Assembly (NCBI RefSeq): GCF_000159015.1
Contig: NZ_DS999540.1
Location: 62,001 to 126,000, forward strand
Direction of reading: 5' to 3'
DNA: 64,000 nt
Source of the DNA: Gleimia coleocanis DSM 15436
Lineage (GTDB): Bacteria; Actinomycetota; Actinomycetes; Actinomycetales; Actinomycetaceae
Shown: positions 16,566 through 26,644 of the stretch, in pieces
Position numbering within the stretch: the first letter of the stretch is position 1
How the letters are laid out: the number at the start of each line of letters is the position of its first letter
Program-made: the position numbers and the translations under genes
The notes under the pieces: model-generated
What the model was told of the DNA's origin: nothing
Databases searched by the model: none
Seen by the model: only the letters and a program-made list of their open reading frames with translations

Positions 16566-19500
16566 TCAGCCTTCCATCTCGTGGCGTTCACGACGCACCT
16601 GGCGGTCAGCGTCGTACTCCTGCAGAGTACGAATCTGGAAGGAACCACGGTTCTCAACCTCAATCGCCTGCACAGCAGCAGAGAAAGCCTGCAGAGTCGT
16701 CAAAACTGGCTTACCAACACCCATAGCGGCAGAGCGAATCTTGTATCCGTCGTGGCGCGACGACTGACCCTGCGGAGTATTTACAACCATGTCCACTTCC
16801 CCACTCTGAATCAAATCCAAAATGGTAGGCTCACCCTCAACACGTTCAGATTCCTTATGAACAATCTGCACATCAATACCGTGACGAACCAGTACGGAAG
16901 CAGTACCTTCAGTAGCTAAAATCTTAAAGCCCAAGTCAGCCATGCGGGAAGCTGGGAACACTACAGAACGCTTATCCGCATCCGCAATGGAAATGAACAG
17001 CGTACCGGACTTTGGCAAACCGCCGTAAGCTCCCTGCTGGGACTTCGCGAAAGCTGCTGGGAAAGACAAGTCCTTACCCATTACTTCACCAGTGGAACGC
17101 ATTTCTGGGCCCAGAATGGTATCCACAATCATGCCCTGCTTGTCACGGAAACGGTTGAATGGCAGAACCGCTGCCTTAACGGAGATTGGCTCATCCAAGT
17201 CCATGTAGGAAGCGTCTTGTTCTGGCAGTTCACCAGCGGCACGTAGCTGCGCGATAGTAGCTCCCAGCTGAATCTTCGCGGCAGCTCGTGCCAGGGAAAC
17301 GCCCAGCGCCTTAGAAGCGAATGGCACCGTACGGGAAGCTCGTGGGTTAGCTTCGATAACGTAAAGAACGTCAGATACCAGCGCGTACTGGATGTTCAGC
17401 AAGCCCTGTACGCCCACGCCTTCAGCGATAGCGCGAGTAGACTTAACGATGGTTTCAATCTGGCGGGCAGACAGAGTCATTGGAGGCATCACACAAGCAG
17501 AGTCACCAGAGTGAATACCGGCTTCTTCAATGTGTTCCATAATGCCGCCCATGAACAGGTCGGTACCGTCAAACAGCGCGTCCACGTCGATTTCTACCGC
17601 ATTGTCTAAGAATCGGTCTATCAAGAGTGGGCCGTTATCGAATGCTTCACCCAAGCGGTTCAGGTAGTCACGCATACCGGCTTCGTCATAGACGATTTCC
17701 ATGCCACGACCGCCCAGGACGAAGGATGGACGTGCTAGCACTGGGTAGCCAACTTTTTGTGCCGCTGCTAAAGCAAATGCAGGGCTGTTAGCGGTAGCGT
17801 GAGCTGGGGAAGGCAGGTTTGCGTTTTCTAATACGCGACCAAAGAGCTCACGGTCTTCTGCCAGGGCAATAGCATCTGGGCTGGTACCCACGATTGGCAC
17901 GCCGGCCTTTTCCAGCTGGGCAGCCAGGGAAAGTGGGGTTTGTCCACCAAGTTGCACGAGGACGCCCTTGATTGGACCCGCTTGCAGTTCAGCGTGGTAG
18001 ACTTCCAGAACATCTTCCAGGGTGAGTGGTTCAAAGTAGAGGCGGTCGGAAATGTCGAAGTCGGTAGACACCGTTTCTGGGTTGCAGTTAATCATGATGG
18101 TGTCGTAGTTTTCCCGCAATGCTAAGGTAGCGTGTACACAGGAGTAGTCAAATTCGATACCCTGACCGATACGGTTTGGACCAGAACCCAAGATGATTAC
18201 AGCTTCACGTTCGCGTGGCTTAACTTCAGAATATTCGTCGTAAGCTGAGTAGAAGTAAGGGGTGGATGCCTCATACTGACCAGCACAAGTATCTACCGCC
18301 TTATAGACAGGGCGGATAGCGAAAGCCCGGCGGATTTCACGAACCACTTCCTCAGACAGGTTACGCAAGGCAGCTATCTGACGGTCAGAGAATCCAAAGC
18401 GCTTCGCTTTCCGCAAGATTTCTGCTGAGAGAGCGCCTGCTTCCTCAACTTCGTTAGCGACATCGTTAATCTGCTTAATCTGGTCAACAAACCACGGGTC
18501 AATCGCAGTTGCTGCGAAAACTTCTTCCACAGTGGCACCACCACGCAGAGCCTGCTGTACCTGAATCAGACGGTGTTCAGTTGGGGTTGCTGCAGCTTCC
18601 AGAAGGGCTTTAACTTCCGCCTCAGATGGTACCGGTCCATCCCAGTGGAAAGTAACACCTTTCTTATCGATAGAACGCTGTGCTTTCTGCAAGGCTTCAG
18701 CGAAATTACGTCCCAGGGACATTGCTTCACCAACAGACTTCATGGAAGTAGTCAGAGTTGAATCAGATGCTGGGAACTTTTCAAAAGCAAAACGTGGGAC
18801 CTTAACTACAATGTAGTCCACCAGTGGAGAATCTGCCGCGGTCTTTTCCGCTACCAGGTCATTTGGAATCTCATCCAAGTTGTAGCCTAGTGCCAGACGA
18901 GTAGCAATCTTTGCGATTGGGTACCCGGTTGCTTTAGAAGCCAGTGCGGAAGAACGGGAGACACGTGGATTCATTTCGATGACTACTACGCGCCCGTTAG
19001 TTGGGTGGATGGCGAACTGTAGGTTACAACCTGCTTGGTTTACGCCCACACCCGCCACAATGTCTGAACCGATTTTCACCAGGTTGTCGAGTTCTTCCTC
19101 AGTGAGGGTCAGAGCTGGTGCGATGGTGATGGAATCACCAGTGTGTACACCCATTGGGTCTACGTTCTCAATGGAACAGATTGGAATGCAACGGCCGGTA
19201 CGGTCACGAACTACTTCCAGTTCGATTTCTTTCCACCCGAGGATTGATTCTTCGAGCAAAACTTCAGAAGTGATGGAGTTTTGCAGACCTGCACCTGCAA
19301 AGCGACGCAGTTCTTCCTCATTGTGGGCAAATCCTGAGCCTAAGCCACCCATGGTGAAGGATGGGCGGACGACCATTGGGTAGCCAAGTACGTCTGCGGC
19401 TGCGAGACATTCTTCCATGGTGTGGGCGATCACTGAGCGTGCTACTTCTGCGCCACAGGCTTCGACTACCTTACGGAATTCGTCGCGGTCTTCACCGGCG

Positions 19501-19871
19501 CGGATCACGTCAGCGTCAGCACCGATCATTTCTACGCCGAATTCTTCTAGAACGCCGGCTTCTACCAGTTTCATGGCAGTGTTTAGTGCAGTCTGCCCAC
19601 CGAGGGTTGGCAGCAGTGCGTCTGGACGTTCTTTTTCGATGATGGCACGGATGGTTTCTACGTTGATTGGTTCGACGTAGGTTGCGTCTGCTACGCCTGG
19701 GTCGGTCATGATGGTTGCCGGGTTGGAGTTAATCAGGATTACGCGGATGCCTTCGCTCTTTAGGATGCGGCATGCCTGGGTTCCTGAATAGTCGAATTCG
19801 CAGGCCTGGCCGATGACAATTGGGCCGGATCCGATTACCAGGACGGATTTGATATCAGTACGGAGTGGCAT
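16566..19871 (-). CDS. carB: Carbamoyl-phosphate synthase large subunit
   Basis: 1101 aa, full length. Two homologous ATP-grasp halves are visible: the first starts [21 protein letters not shown], the second near residue 555 ([20 protein letters not shown]), each with [19 protein letters not shown] / [18 protein letters not shown] type motifs. The C-terminal MGS-like allosteric domain (from ~945) ends in basic/acidic residues. The subunit makes carbamoyl phosphate from bicarbonate, two ATP and ammonia. It overlaps the carA stop by one base (TGATG). Its partner CarA here has no glutaminase domain, so the source of ammonia is in question. Confidence 0.97.
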   Translation of the reverse strand: MPLRTDIKSVLVIGSGPIVIGQACEFDYSGTQACRILKSEGIRVILINSNPATIMTDPGVADATYVEPINVETIRAIIEKERPDALLPTLGGQTALNTAMKLVEAGVLEEFGVEMIGADADVIRAGEDRDEFRKVVEACGAEVARSVIAHTMEECLAAADVLGYPMVVRPSFTMGGLGSGFAHNEEELRRFAGAGLQNSITSEVLLEESILGWKEIELEVVRDRTGRCIPICSIENVDPMGVHTGDSITIAPALTLTEEELDNLVKIGSDIVAGVGVNQAGCNLQFAIHPTNGRVVVIEMNPRVSRSSALASKATGYPIAKIATRLALGYNLDEIPNDLVAEKTAADSPLVDYIVVKVPRFAFEKFPASDSTLTTSMKSVGEAMSLGRNFAEALQKAQRSIDKKGVTFHWDGPVPSEAEVKALLEAAATPTEHRLIQVQQALRGGATVEEVFAATAIDPWFVDQIKQINDVANEVEEAGALSAEILRKAKRFGFSDRQIAALRNLSEEVVREIRRAFAIRPVYKAVDTCAGQYEASTPYFYSAYDEYSEVKPREREAVIILGSGPNRIGQGIEFDYSCVHATLALRENYDTIMINCNPETVSTDFDISDRLYFEPLTLEDVLEVYHAELQAGPIKGVLVQLGGQTPLSLAAQLEKAGVPIVGTSPDAIALAEDRELFGRVLENANLPSPAHATANSPAFALAAAQKVGYPVLARPSFVLGGRGMEIVYDEAGMRDYLNRLGEAFDNGPLLIDRFLDNAVEIDVDALFDGTDLFMGGIMEHIEEAGIHSGDSACVMPPMTLSARQIETIVKSTRAIAEGVGVQGLLNIQYALVSDVLYVIEANPRASRTVPFASKALGVSLARAAAKIQLGATIAQLRAAGELPEQDASYMDLDEPISVKAAVLPFNRFRDKQGMIVDTILGPEMRSTGEVMGKDLSFPAAFAKSQQGAYGGLPKSGTLFISIADADKRSVVFPASRMADLGFKILATEGTASVLVRHGIDVQIVHKESERVEGEPTILDLIQSGEVDMVVNTPQGQSSRHDGYKIRSAAMGVGKPVLTTLQAFSAAVQAIEVENRGSFQIRTLQEYDADRQVRRERHEMEG

Positions 19872-20371
19872 CAGTTCTGCTCGCTTTCAACTACGCGGTT
19901 TACAAGTTCAGTCTGGATGGACTGTGGGATTTCAGTGTTTCGGTCCAGGTTGCGCACGGTTTCTGGCAGAGCAATGCCTGAGAAAATCCCGGCTTTCATT
20001 CCTGGATTAGCGTTGAGTAGGCGAACTACTGCGCGGGTGTCGATACCGCAGATACCGACTACCTTGTGGGCTTCCAGCTGGGGTTCGAGGGCGCCCTCGG
20101 CAGTCCAGTTGGAAACGATTTGGGCGGGGTCACGCACAATGAAGCCAGCTGCTAAGTATGGTTTGTCGCCGCGGGCACCGACGTTGCCGATATGTGGGCT
20201 GGTAGCCAGCACGATCTTAGAAGTATTGGCGTTATCACGCAGGGCATCTTCGTAACCGGAAATGGAATGGTCAACAACTACGCTACCGGTAGTGACCCCA
20301 CGCGCCCCCCAAGAGAGTCCACGCAGGATAGTGCCGTTTGAGAATACGAGCAATGCGTCTGTGTTAGTCAT
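19871..20371 (-). CDS. carA: CarA-like protein: N-terminal domain only, glutaminase domain missing
   Basis: Only 166 aa, against about 380 for a normal carbamoyl-phosphate synthase small subunit. Residues 1-150 match the CarA N-terminal domain well ([74 protein letters not shown]). The whole class I glutamine amidotransferase domain, with its GxCxGHQ nucleophile and HPE triad end, is absent; the GIC seen here belongs to the N-domain. The ATG overlaps the pyrC stop (ATGA) and the stop overlaps the carB ATG (TGATG), so no room for a hidden remainder exists. The gene is neatly framed rather than decayed, which suggests selection. Confidence 0.9.
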   Translation of the reverse strand: MTNTDALLVFSNGTILRGLSWGARGVTTGSVVVDHSISGYEDALRDNANTSKIVLATSPHIGNVGARGDKPYLAAGFIVRDPAQIVSNWTAEGALEPQLEAHKVVGICGIDTRAVVRLLNANPGMKAGIFSGIALPETVRNLDRNTEIPQSIQTELVNRVVESEQN

Positions 20372-21681
20372 CGGTTTTCCTTTGCGATTGGCTGGCCTTC
20401 ACGAACTGTGAACTGGCCGTTGTACATGGTGTAGAGGACTTGGCCTGCCAGGTCATGTCCGATGAATGGAGTATTCGTTGATTTTGTCCACTGAGTTTTT
20501 GGGTCCACGGTACGAACCACAGTTGGGTCTACAAAAGTCAGCTGTGCCAGGGATCCAACTGCGATCTTATGGCCTTGTTCAGCGACTTGACCGATTTGTG
20601 CGGGCGCTTCTGACAGTACCCGAGCAACGTCACGCCAGCTCATACGATCGCTATTAACCATAGTTGTGATGACTACTGGTAGGGCTGTTTCTAACCCGGT
20701 CATGCCGAATGCACCTGCCTGCCACTCGCAGTCTTTCTTTTCCAGCGGGTGTGGGGCATGGTCGGTACCAACAATGTCGATGGTGCCGTCTGCCAGGCCT
20801 TCACGGAGGGCTTCCACGTCTTCGAAGGTTCGCAGTGGCGGATTAACTTTGAAGAGCGGGTCGTAGCTACAGGCTTCTTCTTCAGTTAAAAACAGGTGGT
20901 GTGGGGTTACTTCAGCGGTTACCCGAATACCTTTAGATTTCGCCCAGCGGATTAGTTCAACACTTCCAGCAGTGGATACGTGGCATACGTGCAGGCGCGA
21001 ATCAACGTGCTTTGCTAGAGAAATATCGCGAGCAATGATGGCTTCTTCTGCGACTGCTGGCCACCCGGCGAGCCCCAACTGTGCTGACAGGGCGGATTCG
21101 TTCATTTGTGCGCCAGCAGTGAGGATTGGGTCTTGCGCGTGTTGGGCGATCACACCGTTGAAGGTTTTCACGTATTCTAATGCGCGTCGCATTAAGAGTG
21201 GGTCGGAGACGCACATGCCGTCATCAGAAAATACGCGCACTTTCGCTTTTGAGGTAGCCATTGCGCTCATGGCGGATAGTTGTTTGCCTTCTAATCCGAC
21301 GGTTACAGCACCAACTGGGCGAACTTGGAGCCACCCAGCAGCGTCGCCCAGTGTTTGTACTTGTTCAACGATTGCTGCTGTGTCTGCAACTGGGTTGGTG
21401 TTTGCCATGGCGTGTACACAGGTGTAGCCACCGGCTGCTCCAGCACGGGTACCTGTGTACACGGTTTCGGCATCTTCCTGACCAGGTTCACGCAAGTGCG
21501 TATGCAGATCTACCAAGCCTGGCAGGGCGACTAGGCCTTCAGCGTTTACAATTTCGGGATTTACGAGGGCGTCGCCAGCATCTTTACCCAGAGCAACGAT
21601 CTTTCCGTCGGCTACGGCAATGTCGGTGGCGTCTTCACCGTATGGCAGGGCGCCTTTAATCAGAATCTGGTTGTTAGTCAT
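20368..21681 (-). CDS. pyrC: Dihydroorotase
   Basis: 437 aa from the ATG at 21679-21681, which has GGAG nine bases upstream; the longer frame would start deep inside pyrB. It is a class I amidohydrolase: the metal-binding GLVDLHTHLREPGQEDAET, the HXXXXX...RLHVCHVSTAGSVEL histidine region, PHHLFLTEEE and the final aspartate in VGTDHAPHPLEKKD are all visible. It closes carbamoyl aspartate to dihydroorotate. The start is one base after the pyrB stop and the stop overlaps the carA ATG. Confidence 0.96.
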   Translation of the reverse strand: MTNNQILIKGALPYGEDATDIAVADGKIVALGKDAGDALVNPEIVNAEGLVALPGLVDLHTHLREPGQEDAETVYTGTRAGAAGGYTCVHAMANTNPVADTAAIVEQVQTLGDAAGWLQVRPVGAVTVGLEGKQLSAMSAMATSKAKVRVFSDDGMCVSDPLLMRRALEYVKTFNGVIAQHAQDPILTAGAQMNESALSAQLGLAGWPAVAEEAIIARDISLAKHVDSRLHVCHVSTAGSVELIRWAKSKGIRVTAEVTPHHLFLTEEEACSYDPLFKVNPPLRTFEDVEALREGLADGTIDIVGTDHAPHPLEKKDCEWQAGAFGMTGLETALPVVITTMVNSDRMSWRDVARVLSEAPAQIGQVAEQGHKIAVGSLAQLTFVDPTVVRTVDPKTQWTKSTNTPFIGHDLAGQVLYTMYNGQFTVREGQPIAKENR

Positions 21682-21682
21682 T

Positions 21683-22642
21683 TTATTCAGCTCCTGCGAG
21701 TAACAGTTGTAGGGCGGCCATGCGAACGCTGACACCGTTGTTTACCTGTTCGACGATTACGGATTGTGGAGAATCTGCTGCTTCTGCGCAGATTTCTAAA
21801 CCGCGGTTCATTGGTCCAGGGTGCATGATAATGGTTTCACGGTTGAGACGTTTGAAGCGTTCAAGGTCCAGGCCGTATTCGCGGTGGTATTCAGTTACTG
21901 ATGGAAAGAATCCCCCGCCCAACGAGGTCATGCGTTCACGCTGTACACGTAGCAGCATCACTGCGTCGGGATTATCTGCGAGGGCTGCGTCAAAGTCATA
22001 CATGACTTTGCATGGCCAGGTTTCTACACCAACTGGGACCAGAGTTGGTGGTGCGACCAACGTGACTTCTGCACCTAGTAAAGTCAGGAGCTTAACATTG
22101 GAGCGGGCGACTCGCGAATGTAAAATGTCTCCGACAATCACGATTTTTGAGCCTGTAAGGTCAGTACCTTTACCAGCCGGATTACCATTCCCCTGGTAGT
22201 AGCGCCGCAGAGTCATAGCGTCTAAAAGCGCTTGGGTTGGGTGTTGGTGTGTTCCGTCTCCGGCATTTAGGATTGGGCAGTCAATCCAGCCAGCATATGC
22301 CAGTCGGTGGGCTGCGCCAGAAGCTGGGTGACGAATAATAACTGCGTCTGCCCCCATGGCTTGGAGGGTTAGCGCAGTGTCTTTTAAAGATTCCCCTTTG
22401 GAAACTGAAGATCCTTTTGCGGCAAAGTTGATTACGTCCGCTGAAAGGCGTTTCGCAGCTGCTTCGAAAGATAAGCGAGTGCGGGTTGAATCCTCATAGA
22501 AAAGATTTACGATTGTTTTTCCACTGAGGGTGGGGAGTTTTTTAATAGCGCGTGACTGGGTGGCCGCCATTTCTTCAGCTGTGTCAAGTAGCAGGATGGC
22601 TTCCGCACGGCTTAGGTCAGCAATGTCAATTAAATGTTTCAT
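21683..22642 (-). CDS. pyrB: Aspartate carbamoyltransferase catalytic subunit
   Basis: 319 aa from the ATG at 22640-22642 ([20 protein letters not shown]), preceded by GAGGA with good spacing. The carbamoyl-phosphate loop [19 protein letters not shown], the [22 protein letters not shown] region and the [15 protein letters not shown] motif are intact. It joins carbamoyl phosphate to aspartate. The start lies 17 bases inside the end of pyrR, so translation is probably coupled. No pyrI regulatory subunit gene is present. Confidence 0.97.
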   Translation of the reverse strand: MKHLIDIADLSRAEAILLLDTAEEMAATQSRAIKKLPTLSGKTIVNLFYEDSTRTRLSFEAAAKRLSADVINFAAKGSSVSKGESLKDTALTLQAMGADAVIIRHPASGAAHRLAYAGWIDCPILNAGDGTHQHPTQALLDAMTLRRYYQGNGNPAGKGTDLTGSKIVIVGDILHSRVARSNVKLLTLLGAEVTLVAPPTLVPVGVETWPCKVMYDFDAALADNPDAVMLLRVQRERMTSLGGGFFPSVTEYHREYGLDLERFKRLNRETIIMHPGPMNRGLEICAEAADSPQSVIVEQVNNGVSVRMAALQLLLAGAE

Positions 22643-23180
22643 TTTTTTCCTCAATCACTACTGAATCAATATCATCGATTTCGACACAGTTGATAAGCAC
22701 CTGCTCACTACGAGAAGTCGGTAGGTTTTTACCGACAAAGTCGGGGCGTATCGGTAGTTCCCTATGCCCACGATCAACGAGCACGGCCAGTTGCACAATT
22801 GCGGGGCGCCCCAAGGCAAAGAGTGCGTCAAAGGCGGCTTTTACGGTTCGCCCGGTGTAGAGTACGTCGTCTACCAGGACAACGCGTTTCCCAGCGATGC
22901 CGTCAGCTGGAATGCTAGTTGGGTGTGGTGTGCGAGTTGGCTTGGCTGCCAAGTCATCGCGGTACAGGGTGATATCAAGTGTGCCTACGTTAATAGGCTT
23001 TTCAGTGATTGAAGAAATCTTGGCACCAATGCGCTTTGCCAGCACTTCCCCACGGGTAGGAATACCAAGAATAACGAGGTCATCAAGTGCATCTGAGTAC
23101 TCAATAATCTCATATGATAGGCGAGTTAGTGCCCGCCCGATTTCGTCCTCGTTGAGGACTGTTTTCTGTCGGCTACTCAT
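22626..23180 (-). CDS. pyrR: PyrR: pyr mRNA-binding regulator / uracil phosphoribosyltransferase
   Basis: 184 aa. The PRPP-binding loop reads [21 protein letters not shown] near residues 98-118, and the N-terminal part ([41 protein letters not shown]) is typical of PyrR. It senses UMP/UTP and binds pyr leader RNA. It is the first gene of the operon, and its own leader holds a PyrR-type binding loop that overlaps the Shine-Dalgarno region, suggesting autoregulation at translation as reported for mycobacterial pyr leaders. Confidence 0.95.
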   Translation of the reverse strand: MSSRQKTVLNEDEIGRALTRLSYEIIEYSDALDDLVILGIPTRGEVLAKRIGAKISSITEKPINVGTLDITLYRDDLAAKPTRTPHPTSIPADGIAGKRVVLVDDVLYTGRTVKAAFDALFALGRPAIVQLAVLVDRGHRELPIRPDFVGKNLPTSRSEQVLINCVEIDDIDSVVIEEKNETFN

Positions 23181-23189
23181 GCCGGCTCC

Positions 23190-23213
23190 TTCCCCGCCTC
23201 TCTGGACGGACTT
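23190..23213 (-). promoter_or_regulatory. PyrR-binding loop in pyrR leader
   Basis: The minus strand has GTCCAGAGAGGC at 23196-23207, matching the conserved PyrR recognition loop (TCCAGAGAGG). Complementary flanks (CCGTC... / ...GGCGGGG) allow a small stem. It runs directly into the GGGGAAGGAG Shine-Dalgarno of pyrR, so PyrR binding could block ribosome access. Confidence 0.75.
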
Positions 23214-23240
23214 AAAGGAATCAGTACATTTATAATAATA

Positions 23241-23270
23241 ACGCCCGAGACCGTTAAAAGCCTCGGGCGT
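23241..23270 (-). terminator. Hairpin between nusB and pyrR
   Basis: ACGCCCGAG (23241-23249) pairs with CTCGGGCGT (23262-23270) around a 12-base loop, 8 bases after the nusB stop. On the minus strand it is followed by a T/A-rich run (TTATTATTAT). It probably ends the aro-efp-nusB transcript, separating it from the PyrR-regulated unit. Confidence 0.75.
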
Positions 23271-23277
23271 TCATTAT

Positions 23278-23820
23278 TTAACTTTGTGGAGTGTCGCACT
23301 CAGAAAGCATTTCGTCTAAGTCGATGAAGTCCTCTTCATCTTCCTCAGCGAATGCTGCTTCAACTGCGGCGTCGGTGTCGCGTACGTTCTTAGAGTCACG
23401 ACGAACCGCGTCCAAGATGGCGTTCACTAATGCTGGTGAATCATCCGTGGAAATCTTACGAGTAATACGAACTGCTTCGTCAATGGCGGTAATATCTGGC
23501 ACAGTTTCGTTCCAGATAATTTCCCAAGTAGCTACTCGCAAAATTGCGCGGTCTACTGCTGGCAGACGGCTGAATGTACGTCCAGTCGTGTGGGTGTCCA
23601 GCAGGTCGTCAATCTCGATGAGGTGATCGCGAACGCCTTCGATGATTTCGATAGAGTATTCAGGTAGTGGCGTCTGTGCGGCAGTGATTTCCTTACGCTC
23701 TTCGAGCATTAGGTTAATGCCTGCGGCACTTTCTGCACGACCTCGCTGATCAGCTTCGAAAATCGTGTCAATGGCACGCTTACGCGCACGTGTACGAGAT
23801 GAAAAACCGCGGTTGTTCAT
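23278..23820 (-). CDS. nusB: Transcription antitermination factor NusB
   Basis: 180 aa. It begins SSRTRARKRAIDTIFEADQR, has the VDRAILRVATWEIIW core and the DEAVRITRKISTDDSPALVNAILDAV RNA/NusE-binding end. An acidic C-terminal tail of about 30 residues (AAFAEEDEEDFIDLDEML) extends beyond the usual fold. NusB binds boxA RNA with NusE (S10) during rRNA transcription. The start is adjacent to the efp stop (one-base overlap); efp-nusB is a standard actinobacterial pair. Confidence 0.95.
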   Translation of the reverse strand: MNNRGFSSRTRARKRAIDTIFEADQRGRAESAAGINLMLEERKEITAAQTPLPEYSIEIIEGVRDHLIEIDDLLDTHTTGRTFSRLPAVDRAILRVATWEIIWNETVPDITAIDEAVRITRKISTDDSPALVNAILDAVRRDSKNVRDTDAAVEAAFAEEDEEDFIDLDEMLSECDTPQS

Positions 23821-24383
23821 CAGTCGTTTACACGTCCTGCGTATTCGCCGGTACGGGTATCAACCTTGATTCGGGTACCCTGTTCAAGGAACAGTGGAAC
23901 CTGAATATCTGCGCCGGTTTCCAAGGTCGCTGGCTTAGTACCTGCGTTAGAGCGGTCACCTTGCAAACCTGGTTCCGTGTAAGTGATTTCCAGAACTACG
24001 GTTGCTGGCAGTTCAATAAACAGTACGGCACCTTCATGTAGGGATACGATTACATTCTGATTTTCAACCATGTAATTCTTTGCGGAACCAACGGTTTCTT
24101 CTGGAACCAGAATCTGATCGTAGGTGGAAACATCCATGAATACGTAGTCTGCGCCATCCTGGTACAGGTAAGTCATATCGCGACGATCAACTGTTGCAGT
24201 TTCAACTTTAAGACCAGCGTTGAAGGTCTTGTCAACGATCTTGCCGGACAGCACGTTCTTTAGCTTAGTACGAACGAATGCTGGGCCTTTACCTGGCTTT
24301 ACGTGCTGGAATTCAACTACGGACCAGAGCTGGTTTTCAATCTTTAGGACCATGCCGTTCTTAAGATCATTAGTGGTTGCCAT
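23820..24383 (-). CDS. efp: Elongation factor P
   Basis: 187 aa, usual length. It begins [20 protein letters not shown] and has the domain I loop [15 protein letters not shown], in which the modified lysine sits between glycines (PGKGP), then the [13 protein letters not shown] and C-terminal [12 protein letters not shown] signatures. EF-P relieves ribosome stalling at proline stretches. The modifying enzyme is not in this window. A 73-base gap separates it from the upstream AroK-like gene. Confidence 0.98.
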   Translation of the reverse strand: MATTNDLKNGMVLKIENQLWSVVEFQHVKPGKGPAFVRTKLKNVLSGKIVDKTFNAGLKVETATVDRRDMTYLYQDGADYVFMDVSTYDQILVPEETVGSAKNYMVENQNVIVSLHEGAVLFIELPATVVLEITYTEPGLQGDRSNAGTKPATLETGADIQVPLFLEQGTRIKVDTRTGEYAGRVND

Positions 24384-24456
24384 CTTTATTCCTTAACTAA
24401 TATCCGCTGCCAGTTTTTGTTGGCAGAAATTATTATCAGCCTAAGAATACAGGGTA

Positions 24457-24969
24457 TTACCCTAGTAATGCGACTATTCGCTCGGCGATAAAATGTGGTT
24501 TTGACAATGATGTGTCAAGTTTCTCATGTGCAAGCTGGCTGTAGCACTCGCGGTAGGATTCCATGAGGAGGCGGAAGGTGCGACGAATCGGACCGAGGTT
24601 TACGGCACGTGGGGCGTTAATCCCGGTGCGTTGAGCCAGCGTGTTGAAATCTGCATATAGTTCTATAATCAAAGCCTGGTTTTTGTCCACGTTTTTGAGT
24701 TTTTCTTGAACGTCCTCGACCAGGACTGAATCTGGGGAAAGCACAACAATGCCGGGTTTGTTAAGGGCTTGGATTACCCCCTGCGCCACGAAAGTTTGGA
24801 ACTCTTCTGCCCCTCGTCGCACAAAAAGCAAGTCCATATCTTCACCAGCTATTTCAGCTGCGTTTTTTAAAGCATCATGGATGGGCCAGTTGAGTTGCTG
24901 AGATAGTTCCGTAGCAACGTCACTTTTACCTGCTCCAGCTACCCCAATTAGCACGACTTGGTTTTTCAT
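24457..24969 (-). CDS. Degenerate shikimate-kinase-like P-loop protein
   Basis: About 170 aa. The Walker A is intact (GVAGAGKSDVATEL) and the C-terminal half resembles shikimate kinase (QRTGINAPRAVNLGPIRRTF...ESYRECYSQLA). However, substrate-binding features seen in the complete AroK next door are missing: the FR segment reads EEFQTFV, the GGG motif reads VVLSPDSVL, and the DLD segment is absent. The start is taken at the ATG at 24967-24969; a TTG six bases upstream is possible. It follows aroB with overlapping stop and start regions. It could be a regulatory or redirected kinase; a second functional AroK is unlikely. Confidence 0.72.
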   Translation of the reverse strand: MKNQVVLIGVAGAGKSDVATELSQQLNWPIHDALKNAAEIAGEDMDLLFVRRGAEEFQTFVAQGVIQALNKPGIVVLSPDSVLVEDVQEKLKNVDKNQALIIELYADFNTLAQRTGINAPRAVNLGPIRRTFRLLMESYRECYSQLAHEKLDTSLSKPHFIAERIVALLG

Positions 24970-24971
24970 TT

Positions 24972-26051
24972 TCAATTGCTTTCTAAAACATCTAGGACAG
25001 TTCTTAAAGGTACTTCACTCACCCAAGTGTCGCCAGGCGAATTTTCTCTCTCGAGGGCGGTAGTGAAAACAAACCGTAAGTTCCCCGAACGAACCTTCTT
25101 ATCATGTAGCATTGCGTCAAATAGTGCCGAATAGTCGAATGCTTCCCAAGCTGAAGGTAAACCAAGATTATGAATTAGGTCCAAGTGTAACTTAACCCAA
25201 CTTTCGCTGGCATATCCCAGCCTATTAGCTAGTTTCACTGCGTAAACCATGCCAATTGCTACTGCTTCACCATGGCGTATCCGATAGTTCGTGATTTTTT
25301 CAATCGCGTGTCCCAACGTGTGTCCATAGTTTAAGTATTCGCGTTGTCCGGTTTCCCTTAAATCTTCGCTAACTATATGTGCTTTAACTGTGACTGCTCG
25401 TTCGATAAGTTCACTAATCACCGGGCTATCCCAAACCAGCTTTTTGTTGCCGTCACAGAGCCTAAGAATCTGTTTATCTTTAATGAACCCACATTTTATT
25501 ATTTCCGCTAGCCCTGCTTTAAACTCGGGTTCAGGCAGAGTTTCTAAAATTAAAGGGTCTATAAAAACTCGTTTAGGTGGATAGAAAGCACCTGCGAGGT
25601 TTTTTCCAGCGAAGATGTTGATACCTGTTTTACCTCCAACCGCAGCATCTACCATGCCAAGTAATGTTGTCGGTACGTGGACCACGCCGATACCACGAAG
25701 CCATGTTGCAGCAAAGAAGCCAGCTAAATCAGTTAAGGCACCTCCCCCGATTCCGATGATCAAGTCAGTGCGTTCCAACCCTATTTCTGCAGCATAATTC
25801 CAGGCGGTTGTCAGTGATTCAACTGTTTTCGCAGATTCCCCATCCGCTACTAGCAGAGTCTCCGTCTGGACACCCGTTTGTTTTATTTCCTTCTCGATTT
25901 CCTTCGCCCATGTGATAACTGCAGAAGTAGTCACGAGTAATACTTTTTGGTACCTGTTGGCCTGCACCCAAGCTCCAACTGATTGTCTGCTATGGTGTGC
26001 TATTTCTATCTCATAGCTAGGCGTGGAAGTCACTGGAATTACGGTTTTCAT
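24972..26051 (-). CDS. aroB: 3-dehydroquinate synthase
   Basis: 359 aa. NAD-binding and metal regions are intact: DGESAKTVESLTTAWN, the GIGGGALTDLAGFFAATWLRG loop, PTTLLGMVDAAVGGKTGIN, the lysine/glutamate in GLAEIIKCGFI, and the metal histidines in LNYGHTLGHAIEK and RHGEAVAIGM. It converts DAHP to 3-dehydroquinate in the shikimate pathway. The start overlaps the aroK stop by four bases. Dehydroquinase (aroQ/aroD), often next in this cluster, is not here. Confidence 0.97.
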   Translation of the reverse strand: MKTVIPVTSTPSYEIEIAHHSRQSVGAWVQANRYQKVLLVTTSAVITWAKEIEKEIKQTGVQTETLLVADGESAKTVESLTTAWNYAAEIGLERTDLIIGIGGGALTDLAGFFAATWLRGIGVVHVPTTLLGMVDAAVGGKTGINIFAGKNLAGAFYPPKRVFIDPLILETLPEPEFKAGLAEIIKCGFIKDKQILRLCDGNKKLVWDSPVISELIERAVTVKAHIVSEDLRETGQREYLNYGHTLGHAIEKITNYRIRHGEAVAIGMVYAVKLANRLGYASESWVKLHLDLIHNLGLPSAWEAFDYSALFDAMLHDKKVRSGNLRFVFTTALERENSPGDTWVSEVPLRTVLDVLESN

Positions 26052-26644
26052 AACCTCCCCTTACTCATTATAGAAATTAACTCCAAAAGGTTTATAACAT
26101 CCTTTTCGAGAGAGTCTACACCGACTTCTAAAACAGCCTCAGAAACCTCTTCATAATAGCTTCTACGTCGCTGCAAAATACTGGCCATTTCAGCTTCCAT
26201 ACGCTGACTATTTCCAGCTACTCCGACAATACCGCTTAAAAGTGGTCTGCCCCCTTGCTGAACGGCTCGTTTAGCTAAGACCGGAACCGCGCAATCTAAA
26301 TAAATACAGCACTGCCCCCTTAAAATCTGCCGATTTGCTTCACATTCAACAACTCCACCGCCACAGGCAATTACTACAGGCACAGAAAAATCGAGTGTAG
26401 ACTCAACAACCTGTTGCAAAGCCTGCTGCTCGATCTGCCGAAATACGGCTTCAGACTCAGCGAACAACTCAACTACTGTGCTGCCAGCCATGTCTTCGAT
26501 CACCTGATCCAGATCAATAAATACACAAGGCTTCCCGTGCTTTCTTAACCGTAAGGCAACCTGCAACCCTAAAGTTGTCTTGCCACTAGCTGGCATTCCC
26601 ACTAAAAAAACCGGTTTAGTTATTGATTCTTCTGCAAGTGTCAC
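26048..26644 (-). CDS. aroK: Shikimate kinase
   Basis: 198 aa. All catalytic landmarks are present: the P-loop GMPASGKTTLG, the substrate aspartate region FIDLDQVIEDMAG, the arginine in EAVFRQIEQQAL, the glycine triplet in VIACGGGVVECEA, the lid RPLL and the C-terminal RRRSYYEEVSE. It phosphorylates shikimate with ATP. It overlaps aroC by four bases and aroB by four bases, so aroC-aroK-aroB are translationally coupled. This copy, not the one at 24457-24969, is expected to supply the enzyme activity. Confidence 0.95.
   Translation of the reverse strand: MTLAEESITKPVFLVGMPASGKTTLGLQVALRLRKHGKPCVFIDLDQVIEDMAGSTVVELFAESEAVFRQIEQQALQQVVESTLDFSVPVVIACGGGVVECEANRQILRGQCCIYLDCAVPVLAKRAVQQGGRPLLSGIVGVAGNSQRMEAEMASILQRRRSYYEEVSEAVLEVGVDSLEKDVINLLELISIMSKGRL

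Noticed and set aside
19871-20371. CarA shortened by a frameshift or sequencing error
   Set aside because: Both ends overlap the neighbouring coding regions, leaving no sequence that could encode the missing domain in any frame.
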